A stretch of 64,000 bases of DNA, taken from contig CASHSZ010000029.1 of the NCBI GenBank assembly GCA_949358305.1, positions 310,001-374,000 on the forward strand, written 5' to 3'. The translations under genes and the position numbers were made by a program. The DNA comes from Strigamia acuminata. Lineage: Eukaryota; Arthropoda; Chilopoda; Geophilomorpha; Linotaeniidae. Positions within the stretch are counted from its first letter, which is position 1, and each line of letters starts with the position of its first letter. Shown here piece by piece: positions 42,500 to 51,201 of the stretch. The notes beneath the pieces are model-generated. The model did no database searches, was not told the origin of the DNA, and saw only the letters and a program-made list of their open reading frames with translations.

Positions 42500-43773
42500 T
42501 TTCTGAACATTCAGAGACATTGGTCTTGTGGTGTTTGTGCTAAGTCAACTGTGATGAGATCAAAAGTCTATTCTCCCAAATCATCAATTGGATGTTTCTA
42601 AAACTTACATTGGAGCCTTCTACTAAGGTTTAAACACTATTTCTGAACATTCAGAGACATTGGTCTTGTGGTGTTTGTGCTAAGTCAACTGTGATGAGAT
42701 CAAAAGTCTATTCTCCCAAATCATTGGTTGGATGTTTCTAAAACTTACATTGGAGCCTTCTACTAAGGTTTAAACACTATTTCTGAACATTCAGAGACAT
42801 TGGTCTTGTGGTGTTTGTGCTAAGTCAACTGTGATGAGATCAAAAGTCTATTCTCCCAAATCATCGGTTAAATGTTTCTAAAACTTACATTGGAGCCTTC
42901 TACTAAGGTTTAAACACTATTTCTGAACATTCAGAGACATTGGTCTTGTGGTGTTTGTGCTAAGTCAACTGTGATGAGATCAAAAGTCTATTCTCCCAAA
43001 TCATTGGTTGGATGTTTCTAAAACTTACATTGGAGCCTTCTACTAAGGTTTAAACACTATTTCTGAACATTCAGAGACATTGGTCTTGTGGTGTTTGTGC
43101 TAAGTCAACTGTGATGAGATCAAAAGTCTATTCTCCCAAATCATCGGTTAAATGTTTCTAAAACTTACATTGGAGCCTTCTACTAAGGTTTAAACACTAT
43201 TTCTGAACATTCAGAGACATTGGTCTTGTGGTGTTTGTGCTAAGTCAACTGTGATGAGATCAAAAGTCTATTCTCCCAAATCATCGGTTGGATGTTTCTA
43301 AAACTTACATTGGAGCCTTCTACTAAGGTTTAAACACTATTTCTGAACATTCAGAGACATTGGACTTGTGGTGTTTGTGCTAAGTCAACTGCGATGTGAA
43401 ATGAGCTCAAAATTTTTTTTTCAAAATTTATTGCTTGGGTGTTGCTAAAACTTAGATTGAAGGCTTCTACTAAGGTTTAAACACTATTTCTGAACATTCA
43501 GAGACATTGGTCTTGTGGTGTTTGTGCTAAGTCAACTGCGATGTAAAATGAGCTCAAAATTTTTTTCTTCAAAATTTAATGCTTGGGTGTTGCTAAAACT
43601 TATATTGAAGGCTTCTACTAAGGTTTAAACACTATTTCTGAACATACAGAGACATTGGACTTGTGGTGTTTGTGCTAAGTAACTGTGATGAGATCAAAAG
43701 TCTATTCTCCCAAATCATTGCTTGGATGTTGCTAAAACTTACATTGAAGGCTTCTACTAAGGTTTAAACACTA
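42500..43773. repeat. Dispersed third copy of the 1,274-bp nine-monomer unit
   Basis: The same nine subtypes occur in the same order as at 34996-36269, again exactly 1,274 bp, starting with CATCAATTGG at 42585. The only difference I noticed is GATGTAAAATG for GATGTGAAATG in the second B monomer. It lies about 5 kb from the tandem pair and ends about 400 bp before the retrotransposon. Displacement of an almost identical unit suggests later insertion or amplification of other units between the copies. Confidence 0.85.
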
Positions 43774-44181
43774 TTTCTGAACATTCAGAGACATTGGTCT
43801 TGTGGTGTTTGTGCTAAGTCAACTGTGATGAGATCAAAAGTCTATTCTCCCAAATCATCGGTTGGATGTTTCTAAAACTTACATTGGAGCCTTCTACTAA
43901 GGTTTAAACACTATTTCTGAACATTCAGAGACATTGGTCTTATGGTGTTTGTGCTAAGTCAACTATGATGAGATCAAAAGTCTATTCTCCCAAATCATCG
44001 GTTGGATGTTTCTAAAACTTACATTGGAGCCTTCTACTAAGGTTTAAACACTATTTCTGAACATTCAGAGACATTGGTCTTGTGGTGTTTGTGCTAAGTC
44101 AACTGTGATGAGATCAAAAGTCTATTCTCCCAAATCATCGGTTGGATGTTTCTAAAACTTACATTGGAGCCTTCTACTAAG

Positions 44182-44185
44182 GTTT
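44182..44185. repeat. Target-site duplication, left copy (GTTT)
   Basis: The four bases before the left LTR are GTTT and the four after the right LTR (52820-52823) are also GTTT. Removing the element and one copy restores AAGGTTTAAACAC, the normal satellite sequence. A 4-bp duplication is within the short range reported for BEL/Pao integrases. The target is the first half of the GTTTAAAC palindrome. Confidence 0.88.
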
Positions 44186-44489
44186 TGTTGCAAACAGACA
44201 TGTCGAACTCGGAAGTCGCGTGGTACATTCATAGGCAACTGTCCTGTTGCGCCTCCATGATCGTATAGTAGAAATTCCAGCAGCAGAAAGCGTTAGGCCT
44301 AGCATTAGGCCTAGTTCTCAACCAGTAGATCAAATGGGAAAAACATCTCAGCTAATGGGCAAGCAAATGTGTCCTCAAGGAGGAGGAGAGTCAGCTTGGC
44401 TCTCTACTCACTCTTCATGTCTGTAGCAAGTGTGCAAGTTAGTCCAAATAAATACTCCATGTAAATGGAACAAAATAACAAGGAGAACT

Positions 44490-44495
44490 TTTAAT
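44490..44495 (-). promoter_or_regulatory. Possible polyadenylation signal ATTAAA in the 3' LTR
   Basis: In element sense the LTR has no AATAAA that I could find, but has ATTAAA here (same in the other LTR at 51863-51868). It lies about 300 nt before the LTR end in sense. It is a common variant signal, but a six-base match alone is weak evidence. Confidence 0.3.
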
Positions 44496-44828
44496 TCTAA
44501 CCTAACAACCACACTTCATTTTACAACAACTACAACTAAGCCTAGCAACAACAAGCGCCTAGCAACCGTGAACAATGGCGCTAAAAAATAGGCTTAATTA
44601 CAAGTGACAATTACTCATTATAAATAACTTATTGCCTCCAAAGAGGGCGCTACGTGTCTCAAACTTAACCCTTTTACATCAAATTGATAACAAGTAATAA
44701 AAGCTTAAACTTAACATCTATTAGAGGCATAAAATACATAAATAAACAAGTATTAACAATTCCCATTCTTAGTTCCAGAGGAAAGCCAACTTTCCTTCTC
44801 AAAGACAAAAGCCAACCGCTCATCATGC

Positions 44829-44839
44829 AAGATGGCGGC
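44829..44839. promoter_or_regulatory. YY1/Pho-like motif AAGATGGCGGC in the LTR
   Basis: The 11-base sequence equals the classical YY1 core context (GCCGCCATCTT in element sense) and is repeated at 52202-52212. YY1 and its relative Pho use GCCAT cores and bind some retroelement promoters. Function here is inferred from the motif only. Confidence 0.3.
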
Positions 44840-45424
44840 ACAGCAACTTGCTAACAGCTGTGCAGGCGAACAGGAGCGAGCCAGACAGACTTCCATAGCC
44901 GCCCTTGACCAGACATCGACGCAAGGACCTTCCAAACAGCGTGGGGACTCGAACGAGAGTCCAAACCAAGGCGTATCGACGCCGCTCTAGACACACACGC
45001 GGATCCGATGCGTCCAAATGCCGTCAACTGTCACGGGAGCTTTACGCCGCTCGCCACCTGCTGCCTCACGTCTTGGAAAGTCGCTGACCCCCTAAAACAT
45101 CAAGCAAAAGGTAAACAACAATCAAATAAAATATGCCTATCTCAAAACAACTCTAATAATTCTTAAACTAATACACAGAATTACTAAACCACTAAAACGA
45201 TCACATCAAAACGACCACAAGTGACCGACAACACATCTCCCGACCAATCCAGGTGCGACTGGCAGCATGACGACCGTCAAGGACATCACCAAACAAGACC
45301 GCTGGTCAGCCAAACAACCGGACATCTCAGATATGTCTCCAACTTGTGTCAAAAACTAAAAAGCAAATTAAAAAGTCAAATCTTCTTTTCAGAAGCCAAA
45401 ACGTGGAAAACTTCTAAATCTTTT

Positions 45425-45446
45425 TGTTGCGTTCCTGCTCGCAACA
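45425..45446. repeat. Inverted repeat at the U3 end of the left LTR
   Basis: TGTTGCG (45425-45431) and CGCAACA (45440-45446) are perfect 7-bp inverted repeats around 8 bp. The outer arm is the LTR terminus itself, so the terminal bases recur internally in inverted form and could fold into a hairpin. The identical structure is at 52798-52819. Confidence 0.8.
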
Positions 45447-45498
45447 TCGCTGCCAGCCGAAAAAAGGAAGAGAACAGCCGGCCGAAAGGTCCGGCGCT
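45447..45498 (-). other. Short 3' spacer between pol stop and 3' LTR
   Basis: Only 52 nt separate the stop codon from the 3' LTR. The expected polypurine tract is not visible in element sense: the bases next to the LTR are GGCTGGCAGCGA. A 16-base purine run (45459-45474) exists but on the opposite strand, so in sense it is a pyrimidine tract. CAGCCG occurs twice (near 45454 and 45475). Confidence 0.75.
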
Positions 45499-48400
45499 CT
45501 AGTCCAGCTCCAACGCCCGTACGTGTTTGACTGATCGTCTGTATTCTTTGCCGTTTGACGAAAGCACACGTACGACTCGAACGAGACCATCTTCCCCGGG
45601 CATGACCTCGGTGATACGGGCAAGAGGCCAGAAATAGGGATTGCTTCCTACTTTCTCCAGCAAAACCACTTGTCCAACTTCTGGATTTTTGTATGCGGAA
45701 TCCCCCTTCACCTCGTGGAAGTTCCGGAGCTGCTTTAAGTAGCTTTCCTTCCAAAGCCTCCAAAACTCCCAGAGGTGAAGTCTCCGCTTCTTCTCTAGAC
45801 GCAGTAAATCCTCTCTACGAATGGCGTGCAATGGTCGATTTATAACAAACTTCGGCATACCTCCTGTTAAGAAGTTTTCGGGTGAAATGACGCGGCCCCC
45901 GTCAGGTTCCTCGTGTACGTAAGAGAGAGGACGCGAGTTCAGTACCGAACTGACTTCCGCCGACAGTGTCTGTAACGTTTCCAAATCGACTGTACGACAA
46001 AGCAACGTCTTCCGTAGCTTGTCCTTCACGGAACGGACGAGCCTTTCCCAAGCTCCGCCCGCCCATGGCGAGAGAGGTGGGATAAAAGACCAGACTATTC
46101 GCTTTTCCGAAAGCAATGTCTTTATCCCGTCCTTACACAATAACTTCCCCCACGATTGAATCTCTTGGCTACCCCGCTCGAAGGTCTTTGAATTGTCCGA
46201 GAAGACTTTCGCCGGATAACCGAAACGAGCGCCAAAACGACGGAACGCCAACAGAAACTTCTCGACCGATAAATCAACCGAGACTTCCAAGTGAATGGCT
46301 CTCGTCGCCAGGCAGGTAAATAGTAATATGTATACCTTTTTGTCCTTTTCCTTACTCGTGATTTTCAATGGTCCGAGGTGATCTATGCCCGTGTTTTGAA
46401 ACGGAGCTGCCGGCGTAACTCTCTCCATAGGAGGATCGCCAGTAGAAGGATTATGACGTCCTAATCGTTCCTTCCTACAGGTTAGGCAGCTACGAATCAC
46501 AGACTTAACTGTTCTTCGACCTCGTATCACCCAATAGCGATCTCGGACACGATAAAGTGTCTCGCTAAGGTCACCGTGCAACAACTGCAGGTGAGCTCGT
46601 CTAATGATCAGTTTGGTGACCCAGCTGTCAGGGTGTAATAGAATAGGGTAAGCCTCGTCGAAAGACAGTGTCGACTTCCCTAAACGACTTCTAAGTCTCA
46701 GGATCTCTTTTTCGTCAAGAAAAATGTCGAAATTTTTCAGGATTGACTCCTTGTGGACCTTCTCCTTAAGCTCTGTGGCTAATATCTCGTCTCGAAAGTA
46801 CGCGTCCTGTGCTAAACGAATAACCTTTTCCTCGGCTAACTCCATCTCGAGGTACTCGAGGTCCCTCCCACGCGAAGAAGAAAAAGGTAGCCAGCGCCTC
46901 ATGCGCGCAAACACTTTCACAAGCTTACTAAATGAGCTAAAGCGTTCAAAAAATTTGATCGTGAATGCTTCTCCCAGCATGCTAGCTGTAACAACTTTCC
47001 CTTTTTTCTCTTCCTCAAGCGGAAAAACGACGGTATCTAAATCGATAGGAAGAACTTCTGGTTGGCCAGGTCCATCCCACCAAAGACGGTTAGCCATTAG
47101 GCTTCTAGCGTCGCAAGGTCGCGTAAAAACGTCTGCTGGATTCCGCTCTGTCGGAATGTATGTCCACTGTTCCGGACTAGACTTTTCTAAAACTTCTGCA
47201 ACCCGATTGGAAACATAGGGCTTCCAACGGTTTTTAACGGATCTTATCCAGCCTAATGCTACCATTGAGTCAGAGAAGTAACTGACTTTACCAATGGGAT
47301 AGGTAGGCAGGAAATCCTTCAACAAATACTCTGTCATACGGACGCCCACTACTGTGGCGGTCAGCTCTAGGCGTGGTAGGGATAACTTTGTCATCGGAGC
47401 AATGCGTCCTTTGCTTAGAAGCAACTGACAATCTCCAGACGCAGCGCGGACATAAATTGCGCATCCATACGCTTGCGGGCTTGCGTCGCAATATACTTCA
47501 AGATCTAACGATTGACCCGAATAAGTTCCCATCCATCGCTTGACCTTTGCGTCAATAAGACGTTGCAAGTCGGTGTACCATTTGGTAACTCGCTCAGAAC
47601 TCTCGTCCGAAATCCTATCGTCCCACTTGATCTCTCGCCCCCACATGGACTGCAAAAGTAATTTCATCGGCAAGATGACCGGTGAGATCAACCCGAGAGG
47701 ATCGAAGACCGATGCCACCAAAGATAAGATACCCCTTCTTGTTCTGGTAATCTCAACTCCTTCAGGTATCCTAAACATGATAACATCTTCTTGAACTTTC
47801 CAAACAATACCCAACATCTTGATAATGTCTAAATCCTTAAATTCCTCTGCTCTCATATGAAAATCTTCTCCCTTAAGCGCGTTGAAAACCTCAGCACTTG
47901 AAGTGGCCCACTTTACAAGAGGCAATTTTCCCTCATCTAGAATAGTTCGTAAATTCACGCAATGTTGCGTCGTCTTTGCAGCGTTATCGTCTCCGGACGT
48001 CAGGTCATCCATGTAGATTCCCTTGTCCAGGGCGTCTGCTTCCTTCGGAAAAAGGACTAAATATAGACGCCCCTGCGCTCGAATAACCGCGCAGAGCAAA
48101 AACGGGGATGAGTTGACACCGAAAAGCACAACTATCATCCGTAACACAACCAAATGGTCCCATAAGTTTTGCCATGAATATTCGTTCTGAAAATATTCGT
48201 CGGAAACCCACAAAAATCTTAAGTAATCGCAATGTTCTAACTTAATCAATACATGAAGAAAGGCTTGTTTAATGTCCGCTATCGCAACCACACAGTAAAG
48301 TCGGAAACGAACAATTACTGGCACAATGTCCGGATTAAGGCTCGGACCAGGGTATAAGCAGTCGTTTAAAGAAGGAACTCCTTTCTTAGAAGACGACGCG

Positions 48401-50754
48401 TTAAAAACTACTCTAAACTTTGTTGTATCTCTATCCTCCCTAATCACTGGATGGTGCGGAATAACATAAACGCCAGACTTCTTGTATCTTTCTGCAAGAG
48501 GTACTACTTCTGCGTGCTCTTCGTGCACGTAGTCCCACATGGCTTTGTGGTAGCGTTCTTTGTGGTCACTGCTGCTGTCAATCCTTCTCAACGTGTGCGA
48601 CAACTGATTCAATGCCAAATCCCAATTGGATTCCAACGAACCAATTCGCTCATTGAAAGGTAAGCAAACTTCATAACGACCATCTTCTCTTCTTGTCTTT
48701 GTTTTCTCGAAACGATCTCTAATAAAATCGGAATCACGCTCGCCGGCACTAATACCAACGGCTTCTAAACTCCATAGCTTCTCCAAGTCTCGGTCTGTTT
48801 TAATATCACAGGTGTTGCAGCAAGAAACGTCGCGCGAGCTCTCTGAGAAGACATCAGTCGACCCAGCTGCTCCTGATAACACCCACCCAAAGATGGTGTT
48901 TACCAAACCCAGTCGACTATCCAGGCGTTTGCGTCCTTCCAAGCAGATTTCCCACCAGACATCAACGCCAAGCAAGATATCAACATTGCCTGCAGTTGAA
49001 GGTAAGTCCTCAGCTAACTCAAACCCCAAATCTTTCACCTTTCTAATCGTTTCTGGGCTGGCTATACCATACACATGTGGTAAACTCTTTGCGCTTAAAG
49101 CTGTCACCTTGAGCTCTTTGGCTCCGTGTCGAGACTGAAGCAAGACTTTATATACGTCATAAGACGTTGACCCTGCGTTCTCCTCATTGAGACGTTGGGC
49201 TGTGGCCTCTATTGACCCACAACTCTTCAGCCGTATCCGGTCAGCTACGCTCTTAAGAATATAAGAACGGTGACTTCCAGGATCTAACATCCCACGTACC
49301 GTGTGCGAACCACCAGATTTCGTCTTTAATTCGGCAGTAAAAATCATCAATTGGAGCGTTGACGAGATCGCCAAAGAAACGTTAGCACTAACGTCCTTCG
49401 ACTTCTCTGCCCCACCTGGACTCGTAACGATTGCCTTCCTGCAAATGCTGGAGTGGTGTCGACCACCGCACGTCTTACAAGACGTCTTCAATCGGCATCT
49501 AATGGCCATATGTCCGCTTTGCAGACAATTGTAGCAAAGCCGATTCTTTTGCGCAATGGCAGACTTGTCCTCAACGCTAATCTCTTTTTTGCAAAAGGAG
49601 TTAGCGTGCCCTTCTTTGCAAAAAATGCAAGTCGCTTTATCGACTGTCAACTTGGGATTACTCGAGCTCTTTGTCCCTTGAGCCAATGCACAAGTGGACA
49701 TTGTCCCTTTTCGTTGCTCTTTTTGGTCGCTCTTATCGACCTTGTCCTTCTTAATGTGAAGGAGATTGGATCCCATAACGTCTTCTACTTGCTCTAGAAG
49801 CTTAACTTCTGTGGCAAAAAAGTCCAAAATCGTCAATAAATTTGAGGATTTGGTTCCATGGGATCTGTAAAACTGAGTGACCATAATCGGCGGGAACTTC
49901 CTCAACACGTCAGGTGCTAAAAGAAAGCCCGCTGTCTGAACAGGAACACTTAACTGCTCAAGCACCCTAATGGTTGCAGACAACTTTGTAAGTTGCGCCT
50001 TCACCGCCTTGACAGGGTGTACTTCTGTGACTGGTTTCAAATCCTTAAGAGACTTGAGCAAAGCTGCTCGCTGCGCTTCGTCGTCCCCATAACTTCGAAT
50101 CAATTCACTACGAGCTAAGTCGTAGGATCCATCCACTTGTCTAAAGGTGGATATTAGCGTTGCTGCTTCACCTGTGCAGAATGACTGCAGGTATTGCAGC
50201 TTCTCTACTTCCGAGAGGTCTGAGTTTGTGTGCACTGTTGAGTCAAATCGATCCAAAAAGGACTTGAACTCAACAACTTCTCCACCAAACTTTGCTATTT
50301 CCAACTTTGGAAGTTTAGCGTTGCGATTTCTTCGCGCTAATTGTGAAAGACTACTTTGTTGTGAAACATTAGTCTGATTCTGGCTTGTATTGGCAGACGA
50401 CGTCGACGCATTTGCTGTCCAATGCGACACAAATCGTTGCGCCACTTGGCTACGGTGCTTCAACACTGCCATGGGCGTGTAATAACCCTCGATTTCCCTA
50501 AGGTTGGCCATGTACTGATCTCTAGGTATCAGTGGTTGCATCAGGTTCAGGTCATCAACCATCTTCTTAATCTGTTCCTCTGCGGCTAAAGCAGTTGCTT
50601 CTAGCTCTGCAGGATCGGTAATGGCCTTTGATTCCTTCAACAACTCCTCAACTGCGACCCCAACCGTCTCAAATCGAGAGGTCAAAACGTCCAACTCATC
50701 CGGCTTAGGAATTGTAACCGGTGTAGGTGAGGTTCTTCCTGGTGACGTAGACAT
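45499..50754 (-). CDS. gag-pol: BEL/Pao Gag-Pol polyprotein (1,751 aa, single frame)
   Basis: Encodes all structural and enzymatic proteins for particle assembly, reverse transcription and integration. Gag: the DUF1759-like region lies about residues 145-330; three CCHC-type zinc knuckles follow (C376/C379/H383/C388, C407/C410/H415/C420, C426/C429/H433/C438). Protease: LDPGS at 490-494, then VDILLGVD about 591-598 and FGWVLSG 622-628. Reverse transcriptase: starts near LEKLWSLE (657-664), with motif A ADIKQAF (D827) and YMDD at 914-917. RNase H: about 1085-1215 with YCDAS (D1090), PRLEL (E1130), SDS (D1162), NPAD (D1208). Integrase: H1388/H1393/C1423/C1426 zinc site, D1458, D1520, E1570, then a C-terminal domain near 1690-1735. 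Gag and pol are fused with no frameshift or internal stop. The start at 50754 is the first ATG before a Ser/Thr/Pro-rich N terminus. Protease has DPG where DSG or DTG is more usual. Individual domain edges are approximate. Confidence 0.95.
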   Translation of the reverse strand: MSTSPGRTSPTPVTIPKPDELDVLTSRFETVGVAVEELLKESKAITDPAELEATALAAEEQIKKMVDDLNLMQPLIPRDQYMANLREIEGYYTPMAVLKHRSQVAQRFVSHWTANASTSSANTSQNQTNVSQQSSLSQLARRNRNAKLPKLEIAKFGGEVVEFKSFLDRFDSTVHTNSDLSEVEKLQYLQSFCTGEAATLISTFRQVDGSYDLARSELIRSYGDDEAQRAALLKSLKDLKPVTEVHPVKAVKAQLTKLSATIRVLEQLSVPVQTAGFLLAPDVLRKFPPIMVTQFYRSHGTKSSNLLTILDFFATEVKLLEQVEDVMGSNLLHIKKDKVDKSDQKEQRKGTMSTCALAQGTKSSSNPKLTVDKATCIFCKEGHANSFCKKEISVEDKSAIAQKNRLCYNCLQSGHMAIRCRLKTSCKTCGGRHHSSICRKAIVTSPGGAEKSKDVSANVSLAISSTLQLMIFTAELKTKSGGSHTVRGMLDPGSHRSYILKSVADRIRLKSCGSIEATAQRLNEENAGSTSYDVYKVLLQSRHGAKELKVTALSAKSLPHVYGIASPETIRKVKDLGFELAEDLPSTAGNVDILLGVDVWWEICLEGRKRLDSRLGLVNTIFGWVLSGAAGSTDVFSESSRDVSCCNTCDIKTDRDLEKLWSLEAVGISAGERDSDFIRDRFEKTKTRREDGRYEVCLPFNERIGSLESNWDLALNQLSHTLRRIDSSSDHKERYHKAMWDYVHEEHAEVVPLAERYKKSGVYVIPHHPVIREDRDTTKFRVVFNASSSKKGVPSLNDCLYPGPSLNPDIVPVIVRFRLYCVVAIADIKQAFLHVLIKLEHCDYLRFLWVSDEYFQNEYSWQNLWDHLVVLRMIVVLFGVNSSPFLLCAVIRAQGRLYLVLFPKEADALDKGIYMDDLTSGDDNAAKTTQHCVNLRTILDEGKLPLVKWATSSAEVFNALKGEDFHMRAEEFKDLDIIKMLGIVWKVQEDVIMFRIPEGVEITRTRRGILSLVASVFDPLGLISPVILPMKLLLQSMWGREIKWDDRISDESSERVTKWYTDLQRLIDAKVKRWMGTYSGQSLDLEVYCDASPQAYGCAIYVRAASGDCQLLLSKGRIAPMTKLSLPRLELTATVVGVRMTEYLLKDFLPTYPIGKVSYFSDSMVALGWIRSVKNRWKPYVSNRVAEVLEKSSPEQWTYIPTERNPADVFTRPCDARSLMANRLWWDGPGQPEVLPIDLDTVVFPLEEEKKGKVVTASMLGEAFTIKFFERFSSFSKLVKVFARMRRWLPFSSSRGRDLEYLEMELAEEKVIRLAQDAYFRDEILATELKEKVHKESILKNFDIFLDEKEILRLRSRLGKSTLSFDEAYPILLHPDSWVTKLIIRRAHLQLLHGDLSETLYRVRDRYWVIRGRRTVKSVIRSCLTCRKERLGRHNPSTGDPPMERVTPAAPFQNTGIDHLGPLKITSKEKDKKVYILLFTCLATRAIHLEVSVDLSVEKFLLAFRRFGARFGYPAKVFSDNSKTFERGSQEIQSWGKLLCKDGIKTLLSEKRIVWSFIPPLSPWAGGAWERLVRSVKDKLRKTLLCRTVDLETLQTLSAEVSSVLNSRPLSYVHEEPDGGRVISPENFLTGGMPKFVINRPLHAIRREDLLRLEKKRRLHLWEFWRLWKESYLKQLRNFHEVKGDSAYKNPEVGQVVLLEKVGSNPYFWPLARITEVMPGEDGLVRVVRVLSSNGKEYRRSVKHVRALELD

Positions 50755-50765
50755 GCTGATCGCAC

Positions 50766-50785
50766 CTGAAAAGGTTGGAAAGCAA
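50766..50785 (-). promoter_or_regulatory. Possible splice acceptor just before gag
   Basis: In element sense, a pyrimidine-rich stretch ending CCTTTTCAG lies 11 nt before the gag ATG, followed by GTGCG. It looks like a 3' splice site. No strong donor was identified in the LTR or leader, so an intron is only a possibility. Confidence 0.25.
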
Positions 50786-50854
50786 AGACAATTACTACGG
50801 TCACCTTACACCAACACACAACACACACGTTAAACTTAAGACAAACCTTTAGAA

Positions 50855-51058
50855 TCTGAGTGCTTAAACACCCAAACTCTCTGCTATACAGACAAAACTC
50901 CAAAAGGATTTCTAAAATAATTTGAGTGGTTGAACCACAGACTCACTCAAAATCTCAACTAAAACCTTTTTAGAATAAATCCCTAACAATTCTGAGAATG
51001 TAAATGCTCAGACTGACTAACTCTCTTCTAAAATTACAAGTAAACTTCTTCTGTTTAC
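50855..51058 (-). repeat. Degenerate ~66-70-bp repeats with hairpins in the leader
   Basis: Units start with a TGAG motif at about 50855 (TCTGAGTGC), 50921 (TTTGAGTGG) and 50991 (TCTGAGAATG), spaced 66 and 70 bp, with a weaker fourth near 51050. Each is followed by a CAGAC- or ACTCTC-like stretch and then by TTCTAAAAT or TTTTAGAAT. Each also holds an inverted repeat: GTGGTTGAACCAC (50926-50938), TCTGAG...CTCAGA (50991-51012), GTAAAC...GTTTAC (51040-51058), and a weaker GTG...CAC in the first unit. The repeats are old and diverged, unlike the LTRs. Confidence 0.55.
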
Positions 51059-51201
51059 AAATAAATGCTCTAAGAGAATTTAAATAATCCCTGTTCACAA
51101 GAATTCCACTAAAAATCATGCAAACTATAGACTATTCTAGCTAAATCTGTTGCTCTCCTGCTTATGCAGTTATAGTAGAGCCAAAACTTATTTTATATCA
51201 C

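Larger units (their letters stand above)
1..44185. repeat. Satellite array, left block (~140-bp monomers)
   Basis: This is a head-to-tail tandem array with no gap and no foreign insert over 44 kb; by length it holds about 315 monomers. Monomer starts can be followed by the recurring TTTCTGAACATTC, for example at 1, 141, 281, 421, 561, 708, 856 and 995, giving steps of 140, 147, 148 and 139 bp. Class A carries CTGTGATGAGATCAAAAG, class B carries a long T run (TCAAAATTTTTTTTTCAAAA type), and class A' is a 139-bp intermediate. The block is AT-rich and no reading frame of 60 codons or more occurs in it, so it is non-coding. Orientation is constant throughout. Family identity to a named satellite cannot be judged from sequence alone. 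Heterochromatic or centromere-associated location is an inference from array length and higher-order structure. Confidence 0.98.
44186..45446 (-). repeat. LTR, left copy (3' LTR of the element)
   Basis: Direct repeat of 51559-52819 at an offset of 7,373 with no length change and one mismatch seen (C at 44920, T at 52293). It starts TGTTGC and ends GCAACA on the plus strand, so the ends are short inverted repeats. In element sense U3 begins at 45446 and U5 ends at 44186. It contains a doubled TTAGGCCTAG (44293-44302 and 44305-44314), a YY1-like motif and a possible ATTAAA signal. Several short open frames cross it on both strands; they have no recognisable motif and I do not call them genes. 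Confidence 0.96.

Noticed and set aside
1-44185. Regular ~140-bp repeats considered as a CRISPR array
   Set aside because: The repeats are near-identical over the whole 140 bp, with no short repeat plus unique spacer pattern, and there are no cas genes; this is a satellite.
44618-44627. TATAAATA in the LTR as the element's TATA box
   Set aside because: It reads TATAAATA only on the plus strand, antisense to the element; sense-strand matches nearby are weak.
44753-45017. Two overlapping minus-strand frames (60 and 64 codons) in the LTR, repeated in the other LTR
   Set aside because: Short, overlapping in different frames and without motifs; they recur only because the LTR is duplicated.
45221-45502. 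Plus-strand frame of 93 codons in and beside the left LTR
   Set aside because: It lies in LTR sequence antisense to the element, has no recognisable domain, and its right-LTR counterpart (52594-52875) ends differently in satellite DNA.
45389-45763. Minus-strand frame of 124 codons at the pol/3' LTR end
   Set aside because: Overlaps the integrase C terminus in another frame and runs into the LTR; basic, low-information sequence with no env-like features.
46724-47218. Plus-strand frame of 164 codons inside pol
   Set aside because: It is antisense to the RNase H/integrase part of the intact gag-pol frame, which explains it as a shadow.
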